A stretch of 28,391 nucleotides of DNA, taken from assembly GCA_900540935.1 (NCBI GenBank), contig UQHW01000028.1, positions 1-28,391 of the forward strand, written 5' to 3'. Positions within the stretch are counted from its first letter, which is position 1. Every line of letters starts with the position of its first letter. The notes beneath the pieces were generated by a model. That model was not told the origin of the DNA. It saw only the letters and a program-made list of their open reading frames with translations, and did no database searches. Source of the stretch: an uncultured Collinsella sp. (GTDB lineage Bacteria > Actinomycetota > Coriobacteriia > Coriobacteriales > Coriobacteriaceae). Both the position numbers and the translations under genes were made by a program. Below, piece by piece: positions 1 through 7,369 of this stretch.

Positions 1-5
1 ATTTG

Positions 6-76
6 GACAATCTGACGTTCAACTTCAAGGGCGCGACCAGAAGGTCAGCGCCCTTGAAGTTGAACGTCACCTTGTC
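6..76. repeat. Long imperfect palindrome (hairpin)
   Basis: The arms 14-34 and 48-68 are a perfect 21-bp inverted repeat. Inside them GACC (35-38) pairs with GGTC (43-46), leaving an AGAA loop and one unpaired A at 47. Outside them GACAA (6-10) pairs with TTGTC (72-76) across a three-base internal loop. No T-run follows on either strand, so it is not a standard terminator. It could end a gene lying left of the window or be a dispersed palindromic repeat. The remaining bases up to 145 hold no gene that I can support. Confidence 0.7.
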
Positions 77-145
77 TCAAATGCGGCCCGCTCGCTGTCG
101 TTTCCAAGACATCGGCGTTGCCTTGCTTCGGGAATGCGGCAGATA

Positions 146-184
146 GGGACGTTCCTTTTCTGCCGGCAGTTTGGGACACTCCTT
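146..184 (+). repeat. 39-bp direct repeat, copy A
   Basis: This segment reads GGGACG...TGCCGGCA...CACTCCTT and matches 1655-1693 at 35 of 39 positions in the same orientation. It contains the perfect 8-bp palindrome TGCCGGCA at 161-168. It lies just beyond the stop codon of the ATPase gene, with the second copy beyond its promoter, so the pair brackets the gene. This looks like a member of a dispersed intergenic repeat family; whether the copies mark a mobile unit is inference. Confidence 0.7.
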
Positions 185-207
185 ACGGGACACCCCCTCC
201 ACAGCGC

Positions 208-1509
208 CTATGCCAGCTTGTCGATTTGCCCAATCTCCCAGAGCGGAATGTTGACGAGCGTGCCCTCGTCTCTATATGCCGCTAACGATGTTCTCACGCA
301 GCGCTCGAGCTTGAACTTCTCGCAGGCAATCCTCAGGCTCTTTGCTTTGAGGTTCTCTGCCGCCTTGACCTCGAGCGGAAGCACGGTCCCCGCATGGTCG
401 ATGGCAAAGTCAGTCTCTGCATTGCCGGAGGAGGATGACCAATACGCGGGAGTTTTGCCTTGGAGCAAAAGCTCCTGTGCGACGTATTGCTCGGTCAGCG
501 AGCCTTTGAACTCCGTAAAAACAGCGGGCCCGTTCAGAACAATGGCTGGCGAGAGGCCGGAGAGTGCTCCGAGGATGCCGGTGTCGATGCAGAACAGCTT
601 GAAGCCCGAGAGATCCTCGTAGCTTGTGAGCGGTGCTCTTAGGGCGGAAACACGTGGCACCTTATGAACGATTCCATAGTCCATGAGCCACTGGAGGCTT
701 TCCTCAAAATCGCGTGCGCGCGCCCCGGGACGGAGCGCACCGTAGACGAACTTCTTGTTTTCCTTTGCGAGCTGGCCGGGAAGGGATTTCCAAACCAGCC
801 TCATGCGCTCGACGATGCGGGCTGGCGCATGCTTGCCAAAATCGGATCCATAAGCTTCGATGATTTGCTGCTGAAGCCTGCGGGCCTCGATGAAATCGTG
901 GGAGGCGGCGAAAGCGGAGACAACTTCTGGCATGCCACCGACAACGAGGTATTCCTTGAGCAGGCGCTCGAGCTTTTCGGAAACATTCGCCAGCAGGTCC
1001 ATGTCTGCGGCAAGGATGGCATCTGCGAGCGGATCGCCATCGACGGCACGAACGAACTCGACAAACCCCATGGGGCGCATGGTAAGCTGGTCGATCTTGC
1101 CGACGGGGAACGACTCGTTTTCGCGTCGGAGCGCGAGCCCCATATAGGAGCCGGCTGCCATGATATGGTATTCCGGCGCCAGCTCGTTGAAGTATTTGAG
1201 CGAGGTGATGCCACGCGGTGCCTCTTGGATTTCGTCGAAGATGATGAGCGTGTCTGTCGGCGTTATGGTCTGGCCGCGCAGGAGCTCTATCTGGGAGATG
1301 ATGCGTTTGGGGTCAAGGCTTCCGTCGAACAGCGAACGTGCGCCCGGTTCGAGCATAAAGTCAAAACGGATGACGTTTTGATACTGCTGGCCTGCGAATT
1401 CGTTGAGAAGCCAGGTTTTTCCCGTCTGGCGGGCCCCCTTAAGCAGGAGGGGCTTGCGGTTTGCCCTAGATTTCCAAGCGATGAGTTCGTCCATTAGCTG
1501 TCGCTGCAT
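208..1509 (-). CDS. AAA-family ATPase with DUF4143 domain
   Basis: A 433-residue P-loop ATPase of the type with an N-terminal AAA domain and a C-terminal DUF4143 region containing a nuclease-like fold. The Walker A motif GARQTGKT is at residues 25-32 and the Walker B stretch DTLIIFDE at 86-93. The C-terminal half carries the family's ETDFAIDH and PLEVKAAE-type segments, reminiscent of PD-(D/E)XK cores. The ATG at 1509 is preceded by a G-rich ribosome-binding site (TTAGGGGGCAGT), and a TATACT -10 lies at 1533-1538 on the same strand. The gene is alone, bracketed by 39-bp direct repeats, with a tandem repeat over its promoter. Such genes are common and often multicopy in gut bacteria. Their biological role is not established; a defence or mobile-element role is only a guess. 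Confidence 0.9.
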   Translation of the reverse strand: MQRQLMDELIAWKSRANRKPLLLKGARQTGKTWLLNEFAGQQYQNVIRFDFMLEPGARSLFDGSLDPKRIISQIELLRGQTITPTDTLIIFDEIQEAPRGITSLKYFNELAPEYHIMAAGSYMGLALRRENESFPVGKIDQLTMRPMGFVEFVRAVDGDPLADAILAADMDLLANVSEKLERLLKEYLVVGGMPEVVSAFAASHDFIEARRLQQQIIEAYGSDFGKHAPARIVERMRLVWKSLPGQLAKENKKFVYGALRPGARARDFEESLQWLMDYGIVHKVPRVSALRAPLTSYEDLSGFKLFCIDTGILGALSGLSPAIVLNGPAVFTEFKGSLTEQYVAQELLLQGKTPAYWSSSSGNAETDFAIDHAGTVLPLEVKAAENLKAKSLRIACEKFKLERCVRTSLAAYRDEGTLVNIPLWEIGQIDKLA

Positions 1510-1532
1510 ACTGCCCCCTAACGATCATGGTT

Positions 1533-1538
1533 AGTATA
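1533..1538 (-). promoter_or_regulatory. -10 box of the ATPase gene
   Basis: TATACT on the minus strand, 23 bases before the ATG at 1509. At 17-bp spacing the -35 position would fall at about 1556-1561, inside the first copy of the 33-bp-period repeat, where the sequence (CGATGG) is a poor -35 match. That is what one expects of a promoter needing an activator bound at the repeats. Confidence 0.45.
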
Positions 1539-1552
1539 AGACCGTCTTGGTC

Positions 1553-1638
1553 TTTCCATCGAATAATGTGGGAGTGAACCACGTTTTTCCATCGAATAAT
1601 GTGGGAGGTAACCACGTTTTTCCATCGAATAATGTGGG
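1553..1638. repeat. Three-copy tandem repeat, 33-bp period, upstream of the ATPase
   Basis: The core TCCATCGAATAATGTGGG starts at 1555, 1588 and 1621, exactly 33 bp apart, and is identical in all three copies. The linkers are similar to each other and contain GTGG...CCAC half-sites. The period is close to three turns of DNA and the first copy covers the expected -35 region of the ATPase promoter. The likeliest role is an array of protein-binding sites. Because 33 is a multiple of three, the minus strand also reads through it as an 11-residue repeat (HIIRWKNVVxS), but that frame has no convincing start. Three copies with short spacers do not make a CRISPR array. Confidence 0.8.
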
Positions 1639-1654
1639 GTTTAGGTCGGCACCT

Positions 1655-1693
1655 GGGGCGCTCCTTCTCTGCCGGCAGTTTGGAACACTCCTT
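1655..1693 (+). repeat. 39-bp direct repeat, copy B
   Basis: Second copy of the element at 146-184, in the same orientation, with four substitutions and the same central TGCCGGCA palindrome. It lies between the tandem repeat and the galT terminator. Together the two copies bracket the ATPase gene and its promoter. Confidence 0.7.
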
Positions 1694-1723
1694 GTTTTGG
1701 TGCAAATTAGCTACCCTTGCATC

Positions 1724-1765
1724 AGAAAACGGCGCCCGTCGGCGATGTTGCCGGCGGGCGCCGTT
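1724..1765 (-). terminator. Rho-independent terminator of galKT
   Basis: AACGGCGCCCGTCGGC (1728-1743) and GCCGGCGGGCGCCGTT (1750-1765) pair over 16 positions with one G-T pair and a 6-base loop. Read on the minus strand the stem runs straight into TTTTCT. It lies 55 bases after the galT stop, as expected for the end of the galK-galT transcript. Confidence 0.8.
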
Positions 1766-1819
1766 GTCGTGTGGGTGTCTATGCTGTGCGGGCTGCCGTT
1801 GAGCGACCGGGTCTGTGCT

Positions 1820-3448
1820 CTACAGCGAGTCGATAAAGCGCTGCTGGGCGGCACGTCCCGCCTCGTCCCACTTAAAGACGCCGGCGTTGTCGAGCACGTG
1901 GCCAAACACCACGCCGACCTCCTCGTGCAGGATGTCGATGGCGTTGTCCGCCGTAAGCTCGTCGGCGCGGCGGGCAAAGACGTCCTCGGCCCATGCGGCG
2001 TGGCTGCGGCAAAGGTCGTCGCCCTCGAGCGCACCGGCAAGGTCGTAGCTGGCATCGGTCTTGGCCGCCAACAGGTGCTCACGGACAGCGCCGAGCTCGG
2101 GAACCAGGCGCGGCGGCAAAATGGCCAAGCCCATGACCTCGATCAGGCCGATGTTCTCCTTTTTAATATGGTGATACTCGGCATGCGGGTGGAAAACGCC
2201 CAGCGGATGCTCGTCGGTCGTGATGTTGCAGCGAAGTGCCAGGTAGGCCTCGTAAATCTCGCCACCGGCATTGCCGCGGAAGTCGACGCGGCGGATGACG
2301 GGCGTCACGGTGTTGTGCGCTACGCCGTCGGCCGTGTGCGCGATAACGCCCACAGACTCATCGGTCCACTCGCGCCAGGCGAGGATAATCTTCTCGGCAG
2401 CGTCGAGCAACTGGGCGCGGTCGTGCGAGCGCAGTCGCAGCACCGAAAGCGGCCACTGCAACACGGTACCGCTGACCTGGTCAAAGCCGGGCACGCTAAA
2501 CTGCGAGACTTCGGTGGCATGCATCATGGGGAACTCGTGCGCGCCGCCCTGGAAGTGGTCGTGCGACAGAATCGAGCCGCCCACGATGGGCAGGTCGGCG
2601 TTGGAGCCGATAAAGTAGTGCGGGAACAGGTCCACAAAATCGAGCAGGCAGGTCAGCCCCTTGCGGTCGACGTGCATCGGACGATGCTCGGAGCTCATGG
2701 CAATGCAGTGCTCGTTAAAGTACGCGTACGGGCTGTACTGGAAGCCCCAGCGCTCGCCGTCGAGCTGGATGGGGATAACGCGCAGATTCTGTCGGGCGGG
2801 GTGAGCGCCGCCGTCGGCTGCGGCGGAGCGTCCGGGATAGCCCTCGTTTTCGATGCAGAGCTGGCAGGCGGGATACTTCTCGCCCGTGTTCTTGGCTGCA
2901 CCTGCCGCGGCGATATCGCGCGGGTCCTTCTCAGGTTTGGACAGGTTGATGGTGATCTCCAGGTCGCCCCAGTTGGTGGAAGTGCTCCACTTGATGTTGC
3001 GCGCGATGGCGGCGCGGCGCACGTAACCGGCGTCACAGCACAGGCCGTAGAACCAGTCGGTCGCGGCGCGAGGCTCGTTGACGCCCATACGTCCGTTGAA
3101 CTCCTCGTTTACAACCGAAGGCCTCGGCATGAGCGCGCCCATGATGCGCATGGCGATGCGGTCGCGGCCCGACGCCGTGTCCTCGGCAGCACCGTTGGCA
3201 ACGGCGGCCTCGGAAGGCACGGCAAGTGTGCCCTCCAGGTCAAAGTTGGGGAGTGTATCGGGGTGCAAGAGCGAAATCTTCTCGGTCTTGAGCGCCCAAG
3301 CCATGTCGAGTGCGGGACCCGTGGCGCCGATGCACTCCAAAATGGTGTTGTATGCCCAGATGCGATCGTCCTGGCCGATCATCGATCGGTGGATAGCGTA
3401 CTCGATCAGGTTCTGCGCGGCCTCGCGCACGTCAGTCATTACAGCCAT
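1820..3448 (-). CDS. galT: Galactose-1-phosphate uridylyltransferase, class II (GalT)
   Basis: Transfers UMP from UDP-glucose to galactose 1-phosphate in the cytoplasm (Leloir pathway). The 542 residues match the class II GalT family of Firmicutes and Actinobacteria, which is longer than and only weakly similar to the E. coli type. Visible hallmarks are the long N-terminal domain, WGDLEITINLSKPEKDP, the segment GSNADLPIVGGSILSHDHFQGG with its nucleotide-handling histidines, and HPHAEYHHIKKENIGLIEVMG. The gene overlaps the end of galK. The ATG at 3448 has a G-rich ribosome site about 10 bases upstream. A second ATG at 3439 overlaps the galK stop as TAATG, a classic coupling arrangement, and would give 539 residues. 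Translation is therefore probably coupled to galK. No galE is present in the window. Confidence 0.95.
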   Translation of the reverse strand: MAVMTDVREAAQNLIEYAIHRSMIGQDDRIWAYNTILECIGATGPALDMAWALKTEKISLLHPDTLPNFDLEGTLAVPSEAAVANGAAEDTASGRDRIAMRIMGALMPRPSVVNEEFNGRMGVNEPRAATDWFYGLCCDAGYVRRAAIARNIKWSTSTNWGDLEITINLSKPEKDPRDIAAAGAAKNTGEKYPACQLCIENEGYPGRSAAADGGAHPARQNLRVIPIQLDGERWGFQYSPYAYFNEHCIAMSSEHRPMHVDRKGLTCLLDFVDLFPHYFIGSNADLPIVGGSILSHDHFQGGAHEFPMMHATEVSQFSVPGFDQVSGTVLQWPLSVLRLRSHDRAQLLDAAEKIILAWREWTDESVGVIAHTADGVAHNTVTPVIRRVDFRGNAGGEIYEAYLALRCNITTDEHPLGVFHPHAEYHHIKKENIGLIEVMGLAILPPRLVPELGAVREHLLAAKTDASYDLAGALEGDDLCRSHAAWAEDVFARRADELTADNAIDILHEEVGVVFGHVLDNAGVFKWDEAGRAAQQRFIDSL

Positions 3449-4644
3449 GCCGCGTAAGCCCCCTTGTCAGAAATTGCGTAGTGGCGGGCAGAGCCCTCGC
3501 CTAGCCAGCCGTTCATCTTGGTGATAAAGGTGTCGACCAGGTCGAGCGGCACGAAGGCCTGGATGGTGCCACCAAAGCCGCCACCGTGGATACGGACGGC
3601 GCCACGGCCGTCGAGCACGTGCTCGGCCAGTGCCAGGGCATACATCGAGGGCTGCTCGGAGCCCAGCTTGGCAACGACATTCTGTAGGTACATGGCAGAG
3701 CTGGCGCCGGACTCGCGCGTCAGGACCAGGAACTGATCGATGTCGCCGGCGTTCAGAGCAGCCCAGCGCTTGTCGACCAGGCCGTTCTCGTACCAGTAGT
3801 GAACGGCGCGCAGGCAGGCGCGGTCGCCCAGCTTGGCGCGCAGCTCGGGGAGCTTGGCGTCAAAAACGGCAACGTCGACCTCGCACAGGCGTGCCTTGCC
3901 AAACTCGGCGGCAACGTCCTGCATCTCGCGCGGAACGGCGGCGTAGTCGTCGGTGGCGGCCACGTGGTCGGCACCGACCTTAACGAGCACGAGCGCATAG
4001 CCGTGATCCTCAAAGTTGAGCTCGAGCTTCTGGGTTTTAGGCTGAGCCTGGTCCTCAAAGTCCATGTAGGCAAGGCCGCCCAGGCACACGGCGGCCTGGT
4101 CCATCAGACCGCAGGGCTTGCCGTAATAGTTGTTCTCGGTGCGCTGGCTCATCTGCGCGAGCGCGACGGGCTCGATGGCGGGTGCGCCCCAGAGGGTTTC
4201 CATGGCGCGACCGTACGCGGCCTCGACGGCGGCAGAGCTGGAAAGACCGCCGCCCGAGGGGACGGAGCAGGTAAAGGCAAAGTCGAAGCCGTGGGGCTCA
4301 ACGCCAAGGGCTGCAATCTCGTGGGCCATGCCGCGGACGAGGCTTGCGGACGTGCCCTTCTCGGACTCCTGAACGTCTAGCGTGTCGAGCGCGATTTCAA
4401 ACGTAGGATAGCCCTCGTCGGCGACGCGAACCTTGTTGGAGTCGGTTGCCACGGCGATGCCGTCGACAGCGACATCGAGCGAACCGGCGATAACGTGGCC
4501 ACCCTCGTGGTCGGTGTGGTTGCCGCTGATCTCGGAACGGCCGGGCGCGTGCACGTAGAGCACCTGGCGGTCGCCGATGGGGCCAAACTCCTCCTCGAAC
4601 AGCTTGGTGAGCGTGGCGAATGTCTTTTCGTCGGGGGTGGTCAT
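3439..4644 (-). CDS. galK: Galactokinase (GalK)
   Basis: Phosphorylates galactose at C1 with ATP, the first committed Leloir step. The 401-residue protein is a GHMP kinase: the galactokinase signature PGRSEISGNHTDHEGGH is near residues 34-50, the phosphate-binding loop PSGGGLSSSAA lies mid-protein, and the C-terminal motif HGGGFGGTIQAF is present. An in-frame ATG exists upstream at 4731, but the ATG at 4644 was chosen because GGAAAGGA sits 5 bases before it and because the longer version would run into the operator region. The usual GEHTDY is GNHTDH here, as in other divergent actinobacterial forms. The gene is transcribed with galT, away from the LacI-type regulator. Confidence 0.95.
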   Translation of the reverse strand: MTTPDEKTFATLTKLFEEEFGPIGDRQVLYVHAPGRSEISGNHTDHEGGHVIAGSLDVAVDGIAVATDSNKVRVADEGYPTFEIALDTLDVQESEKGTSASLVRGMAHEIAALGVEPHGFDFAFTCSVPSGGGLSSSAAVEAAYGRAMETLWGAPAIEPVALAQMSQRTENNYYGKPCGLMDQAAVCLGGLAYMDFEDQAQPKTQKLELNFEDHGYALVLVKVGADHVAATDDYAAVPREMQDVAAEFGKARLCEVDVAVFDAKLPELRAKLGDRACLRAVHYWYENGLVDKRWAALNAGDIDQFLVLTRESGASSAMYLQNVVAKLGSEQPSMYALALAEHVLDGRGAVRIHGGGFGGTIQAFVPLDLVDTFITKMNGWLGEGSARHYAISDKGAYAAWL

Positions 4645-4684
4645 GGGAGTCCTTTCCTTGGCGCGCACGGGTGGGTTTTGCGTC

Positions 4685-4701
4685 GTTATGAGTACGTTAA
4701 C
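4685..4701. promoter_or_regulatory. Candidate LacI-type operator 1
   Basis: GTTATGAGTACGTTAAC, in the galK-lacI divergent region. It is the exact reverse complement of 4754-4770 and shares GAGTACGTTAAC with 4877-4888. The palindromic GTTAAC centre flanked by TAC fits LacI/GalR-family sites, and the divergent LacI-type regulator is the obvious ligand. Confidence 0.6.
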
Positions 4702-4753
4702 AACTTGAAGCGGCATGAACCAAGTGTTCACGATACCGCACGTTACAGGCTAT

Positions 4754-4770
4754 GTTAACGTACTCATAAC
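4754..4770. promoter_or_regulatory. Candidate LacI-type operator 2
   Basis: GTTAACGTACTCATAAC is a perfect 17-bp inverted copy of 4685-4701, with centres 69 bp apart. In context TATGTTAACGTA is itself an imperfect palindrome (10 of 12 positions), which is the usual form of a LacI-family site. The spacing would allow two dimers to act together or to loop the DNA. Confidence 0.6.
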
Positions 4771-4876
4771 ACATCGCTTGTCACTTTTTGAGAATCTGGT
4801 AATCGGTAGAAATACAGCCGTGAACGGCACTGCCGTATGGACTTATAAAGCAGAAGAGATGCAGATAGAAAAAGTA

Positions 4877-4888
4877 GAGTACGTTAAC
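4877..4888. promoter_or_regulatory. Candidate LacI-type operator 3
   Basis: GAGTACGTTAAC followed by ATGC repeats the shared core of operators 1 and 2 closer to the regulator start codon. A third site about 100 bp before the regulator gene suggests that it also controls its own transcription. The rest of the 338-base divergent region shows no further repeat and no promoter that I can place with confidence. Confidence 0.5.
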
Positions 4889-4982
4889 ATGCGTCCGACG
4901 ATAGCGGGCCTCGGCGCGGGATGTATTTCTGCCCGGGCCGGCATTCACGCTATTCAGATCTCGCAAGGGTGAAGGTGATCCT

Positions 4983-6014
4983 GTGGCAAGGCGCCCGTCC
5001 AACGATACAGGTACGCGTCCGGTCTCCATGGCCGACGTCGCCCGCGCTGCTGGCGTTTCGCAGCAGACGGTTTCGCGCGTCGCCAACGGCTTGCCCAACG
5101 TTAACGAGCAGACGCGCCAGCGCGTGCAGGCCGCTATGCAAGAGCTCGGCTTTCGTCCGAGTTATGCTGGTCGCTCGCTGCGCGACGGCCGTTACCATTC
5201 GGTCGGCCTGTGCGTCAACGATGTCACCAAGTTTGGCAACCTCTCAATGATCGATGGCATCGCCAGCGCTGCTCGCGAGCATAATTGCGCCATCACGCTG
5301 GTCGAGATGTCCAAGACCGAGGAATTCTCGCTTGCCGAGGCCACGCGTCGTATGGCCGCATTGCCGGTGGACGGCATCATCATCGGTATGAGTCGCATGG
5401 CGCCCGATTTTGAGACGTTCGATCCGTTGCCGGGCATTGGCACGGTCATCGTTACCATGTACGCGCATCCGCGCGTGACCACGGTCGATTCCGACCATTA
5501 CGGCTGCTCGCTCTTGCTAATGGATCACCTGTTTGAGCTGGGGCACGAGCAGATTCGCTATATTGGCGGCCCGTCGTTCTCGGTCGACGAACAATTTCGC
5601 CGCGCCGGTTGGCAGGATGCACTCGAGCGTAAACACATCGAGCCGGCAGAGCCGCTCGAGGGCGACTGGTCTGCCAACAGCGGTTACGAGGCCGGCAGGT
5701 ACCTGGCCGAGCACGATCGCGCCATGACGGCGATTTATGCGGCAAACGACCAGATGGCAAATGGCGCGATTGCAGCGCTGCGCGATAGCGGTCTGCGCGT
5801 GCCCGAGGACGTGAGCGTGGTGGGCGTCGACGATTCGCTCGATGATTTTGTGGCACACAACGAGCTTACGACCGTGCGATTCGATCTACATCAGCGCGGA
5901 CGCGAGGTATTCGAGCATGCGGTTCCCGAGGCGGGTACGGCGGGCAAAACCGTTGCCATTCGTATTCCCGGCCAGCTCATTATTCGACATAGCACGGCAA
6001 TACCACGCTCATAG
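4983..6014 (+). CDS. LacI/GalR-family transcriptional regulator
   Basis: A 343-residue one-component regulator. The N-terminal helix-turn-helix and hinge helix are clear at about residues 15-60 (SMADVARAAGVSQQTVSRVANG, then VQAAMQELGFRPSYAGRSLR). The rest is a periplasmic-binding-protein-like sugar-sensing domain with ANDQMANGAIAALRDSGLRVPEDVSVVGVDD, a standard family stretch. Translation starts at GTG 4983, with a GAAGG ribosome site about 8 bases upstream. It diverges from galK and three operator-like repeats lie between them, so it most likely controls galKT and itself in response to galactose or a galactoside. The effector cannot be read from the sequence. Confidence 0.92.
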   Translation: MARRPSNDTGTRPVSMADVARAAGVSQQTVSRVANGLPNVNEQTRQRVQAAMQELGFRPSYAGRSLRDGRYHSVGLCVNDVTKFGNLSMIDGIASAAREHNCAITLVEMSKTEEFSLAEATRRMAALPVDGIIIGMSRMAPDFETFDPLPGIGTVIVTMYAHPRVTTVDSDHYGCSLLLMDHLFELGHEQIRYIGGPSFSVDEQFRRAGWQDALERKHIEPAEPLEGDWSANSGYEAGRYLAEHDRAMTAIYAANDQMANGAIAALRDSGLRVPEDVSVVGVDDSLDDFVAHNELTTVRFDLHQRGREVFEHAVPEAGTAGKTVAIRIPGQLIIRHSTAIPRS

Positions 6015-6081
6015 TTTGCGCAGGTAAACGGCGATTTATCGTATTTCAATAACAATCGGTAAGGATGCCGGCAGATAACAG

Positions 6082-6127
6082 TTGGAATGCTGCCGAGTGC
6101 TATGATAGACGGGTTATTTTGTCTATC
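6082..6127 (+). promoter_or_regulatory. Extended -10 promoter and operator-like inverted repeat of fprA
   Basis: TGCTATGAT (6098-6106) is a good extended -10 box; the upstream TTGGAA at 6082 is too close (13 bp) to be a standard -35. A perfect inverted repeat, GATAGAC (6104-6110) and GTCTATC (6121-6127), overlaps the expected transcription start and ends at the ribosome site. This is the position of a repressor operator or a 5' hairpin. Confidence 0.5.
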
Positions 6128-6143
6128 TAGGAGGCTTTGCCTG

Positions 6144-7304
6144 ATGGAGATCACCAAGGATATCCGCTACGTTGGCGTCGACGATCACGACATTGACCTG
6201 TTCGAGGGCCAGTACGATGTGTCCGAGAACGGTATGGCATACAACAGCTACGTTATCTTGGGCGAAAAGATCGCTGTCGCCGATTCGGTCGATGGTGGTT
6301 TTGTTGACGAGTGGCTCGGCAACCTCGAGGCCGCGCTCGATGGACGTACGCCCGACTACCTGGTTATCCATCACATGGAGCCCGATCACTCTGCTGGCAT
6401 CGCCGCCTTTATGGAGCGCTACCCCCAGGCACAGATAGTGGCCAGCATGGGCGCCTTCCGCATGATGGTCAACTACTTTGGCACCGACTACCCCGAGCGT
6501 AAGATGGTCGTCAAAGAGGGCGACGTGCTCGACCTGGGTGGCCACAGCCTAACGTTTATCGGCGCCCCCAACGTGCACTGGCCCGAGGTGATCTTCTCCT
6601 ACGAGTCCACCGACAAGGTGCTCTTTAGTGCCGACGGCTTTGGCAAGTTCGGCGCCAACGACATCGAGGACCCGGAAGGCTGGGCTTGCGAAGCGCGCCG
6701 CTACTACTTTGGCATCGTCGGTAAGTTCGGCAAATTCGTGCAGACCGTGCTCAAGAAGGCCGCCGATCTGGATATCCAGATCATCTGTCCGCTCCACGGC
6801 CCCGTACTGACCGAGAACCTGGGCTATTACCTCGACACCTATAACACCTGGTCGAGCTATCAGCCCGAGGACGAGGGCATCACGATCGCCTATGCGAGCG
6901 TGTATGGCCATCTGAAGGCTGCCGTTGAGGAGCTTGCATCTGCGCTCGAGGCTCGCGGCCAGAAGGTTTCCGTCTTTGACCTGGCTCGCGACGACATGGC
7001 CGAGGCCGTTGAGGATGCGTTCCGCTATGACCGTCTGGTACTCGCCTCCATCACCTATCAGGGCGAGATCTTCCCGTTCATGAGCACCTTTATCCACACG
7101 CTTGCCGAGCACGCCTATCAGAACCGTACGGTGGCGCTCGTTGAGGCCGGCTCCTGGGCGCCCACCGCTGCCAAGGTTATGACCAAGGAGCTCGGGGGCA
7201 TGAAGGACATCACCATGGCGCAAAACAAGGTGACCGTCCTGGGTTCGCTCAACGACGCATCGCGCGCCCAGATCGAAGCCCTCGCCGACGAGCTGTCCAA
7301 GTAA
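6144..7304 (+). CDS. fprA: Flavodiiron protein (FprA-family A-type flavoprotein)
   Basis: A cytoplasmic O2 (or NO) reductase that protects anaerobes from oxygen or nitrosative stress. The 386-residue protein has an N-terminal metallo-beta-lactamase-like di-iron domain with every ligand visible: HxExDH at 77-82 (H77, E79, D81, H82), H145 in PNVHWPE, D164 in SADGFGKFG and H218 in CPLHGPV. A flavodoxin-like FMN domain follows from about residue 245 (ITIAYASVYGHLK, later VEAGSWAPTAAKVM). The family usually receives electrons from rubredoxin or an NADH:rubredoxin reductase, none of which is encoded here. The ATG at 6144 was chosen over upstream codons because CTAGGAGG lies 9 bases before it. Strong O2-versus-NO preference cannot be read from the sequence. 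Confidence 0.94.
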   Translation: MEITKDIRYVGVDDHDIDLFEGQYDVSENGMAYNSYVILGEKIAVADSVDGGFVDEWLGNLEAALDGRTPDYLVIHHMEPDHSAGIAAFMERYPQAQIVASMGAFRMMVNYFGTDYPERKMVVKEGDVLDLGGHSLTFIGAPNVHWPEVIFSYESTDKVLFSADGFGKFGANDIEDPEGWACEARRYYFGIVGKFGKFVQTVLKKAADLDIQIICPLHGPVLTENLGYYLDTYNTWSSYQPEDEGITIAYASVYGHLKAAVEELASALEARGQKVSVFDLARDDMAEAVEDAFRYDRLVLASITYQGEIFPFMSTFIHTLAEHAYQNRTVALVEAGSWAPTAAKVMTKELGGMKDITMAQNKVTVLGSLNDASRAQIEALADELSK

Positions 7305-7325
7305 CAACGGCTCGCTTCTACCGTC

Positions 7326-7367
7326 AAAACCACCACAAAGGGGACAGGCACCTTTGTGGTGGTTTTT
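7326..7367. terminator. Bidirectional terminator with GGGGACAG at the loop
   Basis: AAAACCACCACAAAGG (7326-7341) pairs perfectly with 7351-7366, 16 bp around a 9-base loop, flanked by A-rich and T-rich ends. It sits between the convergent fprA and DeoR-type genes and can end both transcripts. GGGGACAG (7340-7347) lies at the loop, as in the hairpin at 28260-28298. Confidence 0.85.
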
Positions 7368-7369
7368 GT

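Noticed and set aside
1553..1638. CRISPR array
   Set aside because: Only three units, and the spacers are 15 bases and similar to one another; no cas genes nearby.
1466..1705. 79-codon minus-strand frame containing an 11-residue repeat
   Set aside because: It overlaps the ATPase start and has only a TTG start inside the 39-bp repeat; the peptide repeat follows from the 33-bp DNA period.
1547..3457. 636-codon open frame on the plus strand
   Set aside because: It lies antisense to galT, which has clear family motifs and coupling with galK; the plus-strand product resembles nothing and is a G+C-driven shadow.
4645..4731. N-terminal extension of galactokinase to 430 residues
   Set aside because: It would run through the operator region, and the strong ribosome site lies directly before the ATG at 4644.
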